A stretch of DNA of 64,000 nucleotides, from NCBI RefSeq assembly GCF_000003815.2, contig NC_049992.1, forward strand, positions 2,017,789 through 2,081,788, given 5' to 3'. Made by a program: the position numbers and the translations under genes. Shown here piece after piece: positions 24,881-35,749 of the stretch (positions are counted from its first letter, which is position 1; each line of letters begins with the position of its first letter). A model generated the notes under the pieces. The model was given only the letters and a program-made list of their open reading frames with translations. It had not been told where the DNA came from and ran no database searches. Source of the stretch: Branchiostoma floridae. Taxonomy: Eukaryota > Chordata > Leptocardii > Amphioxiformes > Branchiostomatidae.

Positions 24881-25706
24881 ATTGCACAATTATAATACAT
24901 TCAGGCGTTTGGTAGTGTCAAGCTTTCATACCGGTAATAGTCTTCTGAGTAGAAGTGCGTTATACTATAGGATAGGGACGCACAAAGAGGAAAACGAAGG
25001 TTTCCATAAATCAATGCAGCAATAACCTTGTCAATAAAAAGCCGTTCTTTCAATTACTTTCCATCTAGATATTAGGATCTATGGCCTATGTATCGGTTGT
25101 CTTTGATCATTAGTTGTAATGCTAGCCCTACACTCATTGGTGACTTTGCAGTGATGCCTTTATGTGCAGCACACTTGATCAGTTGATATCGATGTCCTTT
25201 TTTGCCTCAGCAATATGTATTTGTTTTGTCGTCATTCTCACGAACTCACTGTATCAGATAGTTGCTATGGTTACTTACCATTTCTACAGACTTAGGCTAA
25301 GAACGTGTCTGCACATTGACCGGTCTGTTGACAGGTCAGACCAGGTATGTACGTATGAGTCACTGGAGAGTCCCTAGCTATTTAAGTGTCACCGGCAATC
25401 TCCATCCTTATAAATCCTCAGGAATTTTCTTTAATTGTTTAGCTCCCCATTTCTACAGTTATCTGTAATGCGAGCCTACGTTAGTGCAAAACATGACTCA
25501 GAGTTATTACGTTTGGGATGCACTATATGAGCCAATGGTAAAAGCTCGTCGACACTACGTTCAAACGAAAATAATATTTATGGTGCACAAATGACAATGG
25601 TTCATTTTAACAGAATAGTGGAACCTTTGATGATTTCGTAAACCCCGCTTGATATGACGCACAAATGATAATGGATCATTTATAGAGAATAGTGGAACCT
25701 TGAGGG

Positions 25707-25815
25707 GGTCTTGTAGATATTTGAAGTTTGAAGTCCAGCAGGTGTTTTCGCTGTTTGGTGCAAACAGGTCGATAACATCTCCATGGTGATAATCTTGTGT
25801 GACAGGCCGGTTACG
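25707..25815 (+). repeat. Iterated upstream module, copy 3 of gene C (diverged)
   Basis: Keeps GTCTTGTAGATATTTGAAG, TTTGAAGTCCAGCAG, CGCTGTTTGGTGCAAACAG and the terminal TGTGACAGGCCGGTTACG. A partial echo (GTCCACCATGACAACAATC) follows near 26174-26192. Confidence 0.42.
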
Positions 25816-26349
25816 AAACTTTGAGATAGAGTCGTCTTATTTACTCTCATGTCGGTGCTTCCTCGTAAGAAACTGCTGACATTTAAACGATTTATTGTTC
25901 GTGGATATCATAAATGTTATTATCGGAATTTTGGGAAACAAAATTGCGTGTTATCGTATTCGAAATGCAAAACAAATGTAATGATGTATGGAATACACGG
26001 CATAATGAGATTAGGGTTGTTGTTCCGCATTGAATATTCTCCCAAAATGCAGTATGCATCATCCGAGAGTGCGGAATCGTGAACAGTTATGGCGATATTA
26101 TCTGTAATGCTAATCAGCCAGCCCAAATGGATGTTAGCTCAGTAATTTGAGTGACAGATGTGCAAGCAATAGGTCCACCATGACAACAATCTGCTGCAGC
26201 AGGCCCGTTATATGACTCATGGGTCCATCCACTCCTAATCTAAGAGACTTGTACGACTAATAATGATCTGATTTTCATGTTAAGGTTTAAATCCTTTGTT
26301 TCTATTCAAAGCGGGCTTAATTTTGTTCTGGAATACGGAAAACTTATCA

Positions 26350-26520
26350 ATACAAATATATCAATGGTTTATTCATACATATCAATGGTTTATTCATACA
26401 TATATATACATATACATACAAAGACATACTGAAACAACGTTGCAGCCTGTTATACATTGCTGTAAACAAAGCTGAATTAAGTTAGTCTCAGTCTTTAAAA
26501 AAATCCTGATATATACAACA
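26350..26520. other. AT-rich insertion unique to the gene C upstream region
   Basis: The gene B and gene C upstream regions align up to GGAAAACTT and again from ATCAGTAATGTCT. Only gene C has about 170 bases between them, including TATCAATGGTTTATTCATAC twice in tandem and a TA/CA-rich run. It could be a MITE remnant, but no terminal repeats were found. Confidence 0.35.
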
Positions 26521-26667
26521 AAGTATCAGTAATGTCTACAATAGTATTCAACGTCATCCAAAATAGATTGTATTACGTACATTACATATGTTGATTTTGT
26601 CAAGTTGCATAAATGCCATATAACACTTGGGCTGGCCTTTCTTTTCAGAAATATCGACAATAACATC

Positions 26668-29600
26668 ATGGCCACACCACCAAACCTCAGACAAAACATG
26701 AAACCCATGAAGTGGAGTGTAATGGGGAAAACGACAACTCTCTTGACACTAGACTTGTCTAACCAAAACCTGAAACAGTTACCCGATGAACTTTTTGAAT
26801 TAAGTGAGTTGCAGGCTTTGAAGTTAGACAGAAACAAGAACATCCAACTGTCTGAGAAGCTCATTATATTGACCAATCTGAACTTGCTGAGTTTAGGTGA
26901 ATGTAATCTTGACACAGTCCCCGCTGCTGTGATGGAACTTAGACAGTTAGAAACACTGATACTCAGTAACAACAGGAACATCAACTTGCCGGATAAGATG
27001 TCCAGTCTCATCAACCTCAATGCCCTGTTATTAGATAACTGTGACCTACACTCATTACCACCTGTAGTGCTGAAACTGTCACATCTCCATTCTCTGGATC
27101 TGAGTCATAATAAGCAGATTTCCCTACCAGATGAGTTGTATAGATTAGAGAATATAAAGGCGGTGAGACTACGTGAATGTTCCATGGCGACTGTCCCCCC
27201 GGTAGTCCTGAAACTCACTCAGCTGGAGGAACTAGACCTCAGCTGGAACAGCGGGATCCACCTGCCGGATGGGCTGTCCGGACTCACCAACATCCGGTTT
27301 TTGAATCTATTGAAAACAGACATGGCCACCGTTCCTCCAGTAGTGTGGAGACTGACACAGTTAGAATGGCTGGTCCTGAGCCATAACCCACTACAGACGT
27401 TACCCGCGGAAGTTGGACAACTCTCTAATGTCAAACACTTGGATCTGTCCCACTGCCAGCTGCGCACACTCTCACCTGAAGTGGGGAGACTGACACAGTT
27501 AGAATTTCTTGACCTGCGATCTAACCCAGTAAAGACGTTACCCGCGGAAGTTGGACATCTCACTGACATCAAACACTTGAATCTGTCCTACTGCAAGCTG
27601 CACAAACTCCCAACTGAAGTGCTTAGGCTGACGCAGTTACAATGTCTAGACCTGCGCGGTAACCCACTGAAGATGTTACCAGCAGAAAAAGGACGGCTCA
27701 TTGACATCAAACGCTTGGACCTGTCTAATAGAGGGCTGACCACACTCCCACCTGAAGTGTGGAGAATGATACAGTTGAAATGGCTCAACCTGAGGTCTAA
27801 CCCACTACAGACATTACCCCCGGAAGTCGGACAGCTCACTAATGTCAAACACTTGGATCTGTCCCACTGCCAGCTACGCACACTCCCACCTGAAATGGGG
27901 AGACTGACACAGTTAGAATGGCTGGACCTGAGCGATAACCCACTACAGACGTTACCTGCGGAAGTTGGGCAGCTCACTAAAGTTAAACACTTGGATCTGT
28001 CCTACTGCCAGCTGCACACACTCCCACCTGAAGTGGGGAGACTGACACAGTTAGAATGGCTGGACCTGAGCGATAACCCACTACAGACGTTACCCGCGGA
28101 AGTTGGACAGTTCACAAACGTTAAACACTTGGATCTGTCCTACTGCCAGCTGCACACACTCCCACCTGAAGTGGGGAGACTGACACAGTTAGAAAGGCTG
28201 GACCTGAAATCTAACCCACTACAGACGTTACCCGCGCACGTAGAACAGCTCACTAACGTCAAACACTTGGATCTGTCCTGGTGCCAGCTGCGCACACTCC
28301 CACCTGAAGTGGGGAGACTGACACAGTTAGAATGGCTGGACCTTAGCTCAAACCCACTACAGACGTTACCCGCGGAAGTTGCACAGCTCACTAACGTCAA
28401 ACACTTGGATCTGTCCTACTGCCAGCTGCACACACTCCCACCTGAAGTGGGGAGACTGACACAGTTAGAATGGCTAGACCTGCGATCTAACCCAGTAAAG
28501 ACGTTACCCGCGGAAGTTGGACATCTCACTGACATCAAACACTTGAATCTGTCCTACTGCAAGCTGCACAAACTCCCAACTGAAGTGCTTAGGCTGACGC
28601 AGTTACAATGTCTAGACCTGCGCGGTAACCCACTGAAGATGTTACCAGCAGAAAAAGGACGGCTCATTGACATCAAACGCTTGGACCTGTCTAATAGAGG
28701 GCTGACCACACTCCCACCTGAAGTGTGGAGAATGATACAGTTGAAATGGCTCAACCTGAGGTCTAACCCACTACAGACATTACCCCCGGAAGTCGGACAG
28801 CTCACTAATGTCAAACACTTGGATCTGTCCCACTGCCAGCTACGCACACTCCCACCTGAAATGGGGAGACTGACACAGTTAGAATGGCTGGACCTGAGCG
28901 ATAACCCACTACAGACGTTACCCGCGGAAGTTGGACAGTTCACTAACGTTAAACACTTGGATCTGTCCTACTGCCAGCTGCACACACTCCCACCTGAAGT
29001 GGGGAGACTGACACAGTTAGAAAGGCTGGACCTGAAATCTAACCCACTACAGACGTTACCCGCGCACGTAGAACAGCTCACTAACGTCAAACACTTGGAT
29101 CTGTCCTGGTGCCAGCTGCGCACACTCCCACCTGAAGTGGGGAGACTGACACAGTTAGAATGGCTGGGCCTGGGCTCTAACCCACTACAGACGTTACCCG
29201 CGGAAGTTGGACAACTCACTAACATTTCTTACCTATATGTCTATGGAAATCCACTTATAAAACCACCATCTGAAGTTTGCATGCAGGGCATTTCCGCTGT
29301 TAGGCAATACTTTGACAAACTTGAACTCTCAGAGGAAACTGTAAGCGCCCGTTTGAAAGTTGCCATATTGGGCGAGAAAATGGCGGGAAAAACAAGTTTG
29401 GTGCGGACACTAGGCGGGGGTAAGTCCACCTTGACAAAAAAGGGGGGAAGCACACAATGTGTAGAGATAACTCAGTGGGCACCTGATGACAACATCACGT
29501 TTGAAGTGTATGACTTTGGCGGCCATGACGTGTACCATCTCACTCATCAGTTCTTCTTGACACAAGACGCATTGAACCTGCTGACATTAAATCTCGAAAC

Positions 29601-32600
29601 TTACCGCTGTACTGAACAGAGGTACTCAGAAGCCGTGGGGTATTGGTTGGACACACTAAACGCCCGGGTGCCGGGGTCGGTAGTTACAATAGTTTGTACC
29701 AAGATTGACCAGTGCACTTATACAGAAAAGGAAGAGAAGACCAGGGATATTGAAAAAAGATTTAATTATCAACAAGAAACCTGGGAACGGAATATACAGC
29801 AGCAGGTTAAGCAATGTAGAGCGTCCATAGAAAAAATGAAGGATAAAAGCGAGGACAAACTGGATGAATTAAAGCAGCAGTTAGAACGCACACGGGGCCT
29901 CCTGACGCGCCCGCTGCGGCTTACGGGTATTTTCTGCGTCAGTTCAGCAAAACCAACATCTGGATTGGACATTCTCAAGGGTCACATACTGGAATCAGCA
30001 AATAACACAGAGTCGTTTCCATCTCTACGAAGGATCCTCCCGCGGACATGGGTGGATTTCGAAGGACAGCTTCTGAACCTTCTGGAAAATGGATCATCAG
30101 CACGGAGTAATGATCGCGGAAACAGATCATCAGCACAGAGTCTAGATAGTGATCGCGGAAACAGATCATCAGCACAGAGTCTAGATAGTGATCGCGGAAT
30201 CAGATCATCAGCACAGAGTCTAGATAGTGATCGCGGAAACAGATCATCAGCACAGAGTCTAGATAGTGATCGCGGATACAGATCATCAGCACAGAGTCTA
30301 GATAGTGATCGCGGAAACAGATCATCAGCACAGAGTCTAGATAGTGATCGCGGAAACAGATCATCAGCACAGAGTCTAGATAGTGATCGCGGATACAGAT
30401 CATCAGCACAGAGTCTAGATAGTGATCGTGGATACAGATCATCAGCACAGAGTCTAGACAGTGATCGTGGATACAGATCATCAGCACAGAGTCTAGATAG
30501 CGATCATGGATACAGATCATCAGCACAGAGCCTAGGCAGTGATCGTGGATACAGCACATCAGCACGTAGTATGGCCGGTAGTTCGGACTCAGCAAGACCA
30601 AAATGGCTTACGAGGAGAGACTGTTTGATGCTAGGTCAGTTTGCAGGTCTCAGGGCAGAAAGACTGGAGCCAGTTCTGTCTTACCTGCAGCAGGTGGGAA
30701 CCATCCTCAGGTACCAGGGAATACCTGAACTCAAAGATATGGTATTTTACGATCCGTCAGGTTTGATAGATGTAATCAAAGAACTATTTCATCACGACCT
30801 GAAAGAGGTTTTCACTACCAGAAATCCCAGTCTTATTGGCTTCTCAGAGACGGAACTGACAAAAATCCGGAAAAACCTGTCAAGCCGAGGCTTTTTGCCA
30901 CAAGAGATTGTTATCGCCCTGTTGGGACCACACGCCACACCGGTAGGAAACGTGGAGGTGATCACTAACCTGATGGAACATTTTGGCTTATGCTATACGG
31001 AACGGTCTGAGGAACAGGGAGGAGAAATTTCAACAACAACTGGATACTACATCCCATGGTATATACAGGAAGAAAGAGCCGATGCTATAAACCGGCATGT
31101 CTCAGAGCATGGAGAGACGGAGTATATAGTGGCATGTGAGATTACTCATTTCTGTCCACGGGGACTGTTTGAGAGATTGAGTGTTGTTGTAAACAAACTC
31201 ATCAAGTCCCGGCAGGACTGGAAAGACATCGTCATGGCCGTTAGGAAGAAGTTACCAATTACCGTTTACCGCGAGACCACAGATGAAGATGTTAAAATCG
31301 TGATCATGCTCACCATTCCTGTCCAAATGTCACAGGCAACACGCGAGGGTTGGGATGTCATCGGTCCTCTCAAGGATAAGCTTCTCAAACTTCTCCTAGA
31401 GTGGCCTGGTCTACTCTACCATCTGGTGTTGTCAGAATCCACTCTGCATGGTGAGTTAATTTGATTTTTTAAATCAATTTTACTTGCATTTCTTTGCAGT
31501 AGGTGTTAAAGAATATACACTAAAATATAAGCGTTTAGTTTGTTTATATGAAAGCTAAATTGCTTTATGAGTTATTTTCAAAAATTGATTTTCCAGGAGA
31601 CCACCAGACATCGCCAGTTCCCACCATCATCCCCACGTTTGAAGTAAGACCAGAAGGCTGCACTGTTCAGCACGGCGATGCGACAATGGGGTTTCCTAAA
31701 AGCTGTATTGTTGAGACACGTATTATCTCTGTGGAGGTAAATTGAGAATTCCCTTCATCTCCCAAGTAGCGTTTCTGTTTTTCTGTTCATAGTTGAGATA
31801 CTTTGCTTGCTCATCTGCTATCACTTTCATATCTCTCATATTTTTCATACACAAGCAGATTGAAGCTGTGCCTGTTGACGATGACATCCGGACCAGCTTC
31901 ACGGCCATGTCCGTCGTCCTGACTGTGGAGCAGGACTTCCCACAGCGGTTCCTCCGGCCGGTCACCGTCAGGCTGCCCTGGGTCTGGACTCAGTCCGCGG
32001 TGGGAAAGGAAACAATAATGGTGGTTCTACACTACTGCCGGGACCAAGGATGGACGGTCTTCCAAACAGATACTTACGTAGAGGATGGTGGTGTCATGTT
32101 TCAGACAGATCACTTCCAAAGGTACATTAACTGTATGTTAGCTGATCCTGCGAACATACTTGGAAATACATTAATAAGAAAAAGAAGTCAAACCCAACCT
32201 GTTTAGAAGTATCCAACACTAGTATTAGAGTAGAATATTGTTCATAACTGTCCATTGTCATTTGTATATTTACTATGTTTATACCATGTACTTGCAATTA
32301 GCCCTCGGGCACGAACTTACAAATAAACTTCTATTATATTATTACGATATGCAGCACATGTTCTTTCTGATTCTACATCGTTTTTCTGTACTTCGGGGCA
32401 CCAGTTACCCACTGTTGTGACGGGAATTATTCTCCTAGCTTTTTGGCTCTAACGATGTGAATGTTTTGTTACCCTTTGGTTACAGCTATTGGGTTGTGGA
32501 AGTGCTACGAAACCGCGGCAAAGACCTAGTTAGCTGGGCCCAGGCGACCTGGAACTACTACATTGCTGACAAAGTGTACGTCATCGTCACACCTAAGGTG

Positions 32601-35297
32601 AACATCCTTCCGGAGAGAACCCTGCATCTCATCTGCCTCTCCAAAGGGGACGACCTTCGGGACTTTTTCGAATCTCCTGACGTCACATTTGACTCTCAGA
32701 TAAAGCAGCGAATCGTTCTCAAACAGGACCAGGTAGTTCAGGCCTCGTTTGCAAAACATGAGGAAGTTGGTACTGACCCACGTGACCTCAACGAAGGCGA
32801 CTTTATCGTGCTACGTCCATCTACAAGACGTTCTGTAAGGCTGAGAGTGAAGGACTCTGTGCCACAAAAGCCTTTTTATGATGGAAAAATTCAGTTTGTA
32901 GTACGGATGGACATGTCTGACCAAGACGTTGGACAACAGTTCGAAACCTTTGTGCGGCTGCAGGAAGGTAATGCACTACGTTTGATACTTTAGAATGAAG
33001 GTAATGTGTTTAAATGAGTATCAGATTATCTTTGAAAGATCACACAAGCAATTCCAATGAATTTGTGGTGTATGGAACTTGTCTGACATGCTCTGAATCA
33101 TATATAGTCATGTGAAATAAAGCGATAAACCTGTTTTCTAAATTCCAAACCTAACTGTTAAAAGATGCGTCACTCACATAAAACAATGCATCCTTCTCAG
33201 GTTTCCAGATAGAGGAGTCTACAACACAGCGAGAAATGGGGATAAAGGTGACAGCTTCTACTGAAAGTGGTAAGTAATATGCACAACAGTAAAATACTGA
33301 AGGTCAGGGAGCTGGAGAACGGTTATCGGTTGGGATGCTACGCCAGTTCACCGTTATCTGTAGGTTAACCTATCTCCGTTTATTAAAAAAGGTATTTAGT
33401 CACATGAAGTGACTGTGATTTCAAACTGCAATGTTCGGAAAATATTGTGATTTGAAACTACCGTCCGTCGACTTGATAGCGCTAAATACTAGTACCATGT
33501 TTTTAAATACAACGGATATGGGTCACCCACCTACGCGGATAAACGTGAATTAGTGTTACATATTTAGAGTAAACCTTCGAGCAGATCTAAGATTAAGGCA
33601 CATAAAATGTGATAAAATGGGATTGCCTATAACATAATTGTTATTGTCGAAATATCGACTGATGGTATTCATCTTTTAGTAAAAGAACGTCTACTGAGAG
33701 ACACTCTTTGGTCTATGACTTAGTGTTCATGTGGATTGATCATCAGATTCTGTATTTCAGATGATGCCTCCAGTTGTTACGATGCAGGTGATGACGGTTT
33801 GCATGACCACCATTCAATGGGTATGCTACATTGTCTGTGAATTGCTATTCTTATGAGTCTTACCCGTCATTTTGAAGAAATTCAGTTGAAAACGGAAAAA
33901 TTAGCTCTCTACTTAGCATATTGTACGCACAGGACTAAGTACGTCAGAGTTAGATCCTTTTGAGCTTGCCATCAGAAGTCCACTAATCATTTCTACATAT
34001 GTAAGGCATTCTGATTAATTGGGCATATCTTTGATATATTTCAGCACCAGTAGTCTTACTGATCACCGACGAGTATGGTATCTCTATGGACAGTAACTCC
34101 ACGATCAACCGCCAGGTGGCGATACTGCTGAGCAAACACGCTGCTGTATACTGTACAGTCCTGCAGGCAACAGATGAGAGTATTGAATACGCCAAAACAG
34201 ACCACACAAAACTGCTGCTTCCAGCACACGACCCTGATGACTCTGAAGACAAAGAGAGGCCTTCTCTAGCTTGGCTGTCCAAGTATCACCAATTCCGCTA
34301 CCCGGACCTGCCACCAGATGTGAGCTGTATCATTGGTCACGTGGACACTACAGACAAGTCAGCGCAGAGGATCAAAGAGAGCCGCTATCCACAAGCTCAG
34401 GTCATCCTCATCAACCACGACATACCGGAGGACACCGAGACGTACATGGGCCCGGACAGAGCGATGGGAGCAGGAAGTAGGGAGAAAGCAGTCGTGAGAA
34501 AGGCTGAGGACACTTCTGTTCTGGTTTTCTCCGTTGGACAACGCATCTACAACCACTTTGACAACCAGTACAGACTGTTGGAAGACATGCAGCCAGAACG
34601 GCATCAAGTGTTCCTTCCAAAGCCATCTACCATCTTCGAAAACACTCAGATGAATCCTCCATCTGCGGGTTCGGGTGAGCTTGTTGTTCTCTCAATCGGT
34701 GAAGTGACGACTGTTGAGAAGCTGAAAGGTCATGACATCTCGGGGCGGGCCATGGGAATCGTCGGGGAGAAGATTAAAAACGCCCGATTGCGCGTGCGAG
34801 GAATCAGCGAGGACAACTGGGACAGGAGTAAGAGTATCCTGGAAGACAACCTTCAAAGCGGCACCGTAAAGCCTACCCTGCTGCCGTACGGAACACAGGC
34901 CGACATTCGGGACGACATGAAGACAGCCCACCTGGTCCTGATGCCGTCCCGCTCCGAGCCGTTCGGACTGGTCGGTCTGGAGGCCATCGCGGCGGGCATC
35001 CCCGTCCTCATCTCGGACCAGTCAGGGCTGGCAGACATGATCATCCAGCTGATTCCCGAGAAGAAATGTCATCCCGATCTGAGACGCAGAATCGTGAAGA
35101 CAAGCAGGAAGGAATCCGACCTGGAGGAAGATGGAAGAAGGTGGGCTACAGAGATCCTGGACACGCTGAATAACATCGAGTGGGAATTCCACAAGGCGGC
35201 GGAGTTCAAAAAGGATCTCCTTGCTTCCAAGTACTGGGAGGACTCCCACCGACGGTTCCTGCGCGCGTGTGGTATTATGGCTGATCCTAGGCCTTAG
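26668..35297 (+). CDS. LRR-Roc-COR-ZU5-UPA-glycosyltransferase fusion protein, gene C
   Basis: Start ATG 26668 (CATCATGG) lies 19 bases after the acceptor TTTCTTTTCAG. Exons: 26649 (coding from 26668)-31450, 31597-31736, 31859-32121, 32486-32967, 33201-33269, 33761-33820 and 34045-35297. All are GT-AG and phase-consistent (2349 residues). About 37 LRRs (residues 25-870) are followed by Roc (P-loop GEKMAGKTS near 900, DFGGHD, TKID), 12 copies of a 13-residue repeat (1149-1304) and COR (about 1310-1594). Next come ZU5 (1595-1728, with GFPKSCIVETR and LPWVWT), UPA (1729-1889), a short linker and a GT-B/GT4 glycosyltransferase domain (1937-2349). The last begins PVVLLITDEYG and has the nucleotide-sugar motif EPFGLVGLE (E-x7-E). 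ZU5-UPA is known from UNC5, PIDD and ankyrin; in PIDD it autoprocesses and controls downstream assembly. Adding a sugar to a target upon activation is my inference. Exon joins rest on splice consensus only. Confidence 0.85.
26740..29270 (+). repeat. LRR-coding tandem array of gene C
   Basis: About 37 units of 69 bp. The first dozen are diverged, including the LDLSWNSGIHLP region shared with gene A; the rest are the regular Asn/Cys dimers. A block at 27487-27960 recurs at 28453-28926, again offset by 966 bp and almost unchanged. After it, one 138-bp dimer is missing, so the later segment (28111 on) recurs at an offset of 828 bp (28939 on). Both copies keep the frame open. Confidence 0.88.
30112..30579 (+). 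repeat. 39-bp coding minisatellite in gene C, 12 copies
   Basis: Twelve in-frame copies encode DRG-(N/I/Y)-RSSAQSLDS. The last two are degenerate and ten are nearly identical. The array lies between Roc and COR. In the same position gene A has a short Ser/Glu linker and gene B an acidic Ser-rich one. It is predicted disordered and rich in Ser close to Arg, so it could be phosphorylated, and copy number is probably polymorphic. The minus strand also reads open through it, a by-product of the period. Confidence 0.95.
33116..33121 (+). terminator. Intronic AATAAA between the UPA and glycosyltransferase exons
   Basis: If the donor at 32968 is not used, translation reads eight more residues to a stop at 32991-32993, and this AATAAA follows about 120 bases later. 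That would give a form ending after UPA. Whether it is used cannot be seen from sequence. Confidence 0.3.
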
Positions 35298-35726
35298 TGT
35301 GGTACTAGATGGAAGTAACCAATCTCGGTCAGGCCAGGTTGTTACATTGGGTACCAAAAGGACAAACAATGAACATTCTTATAGTTCAGTGGTTGCGAAC
35401 TAGCGCTGGCCAGCACTTACACATCCCTGGTTCAGAGACTGTATGTGAATATATAGGGTGAATTTAGACAGATTAATGTCAACGATCTGGAATAGTTGAA
35501 TTTTCCTTAGATGTCAACAAATTGATGGACATTCAAACGATTTGTACATTACTTTGGTACAAGAACTGGCCCCAGGATGAGGATTGTACATTAATTCAGT
35601 CTGGTATTTGCCAAATGTGATATACTTAGATCTGTAGCCCTTTCCGTAATTACATATGAGTAACACGTTATACATAATCACATCTTTTTTGTGTGGTGTG
35701 AGTTGTGTACGTTTGAATGATGTAAA

Positions 35727-35732
35727 AATAAA
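35727..35732 (+). terminator. Polyadenylation signal, gene C
   Basis: AATAAAG is followed by a T-rich run, 430 bases after the stop codon at 35295-35297. It is the first canonical signal downstream of the coding region on this strand. Confidence 0.55.
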
Positions 35733-35749
35733 GTTTTTGTAAAAGTGCC

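Noticed and set aside
30200..30601. Minus-strand open frame with repeated DHYLDSVLMICF-type units
   Set aside because: Antisense of the 39-bp coding minisatellite; open only because the repeat length is a multiple of 3.
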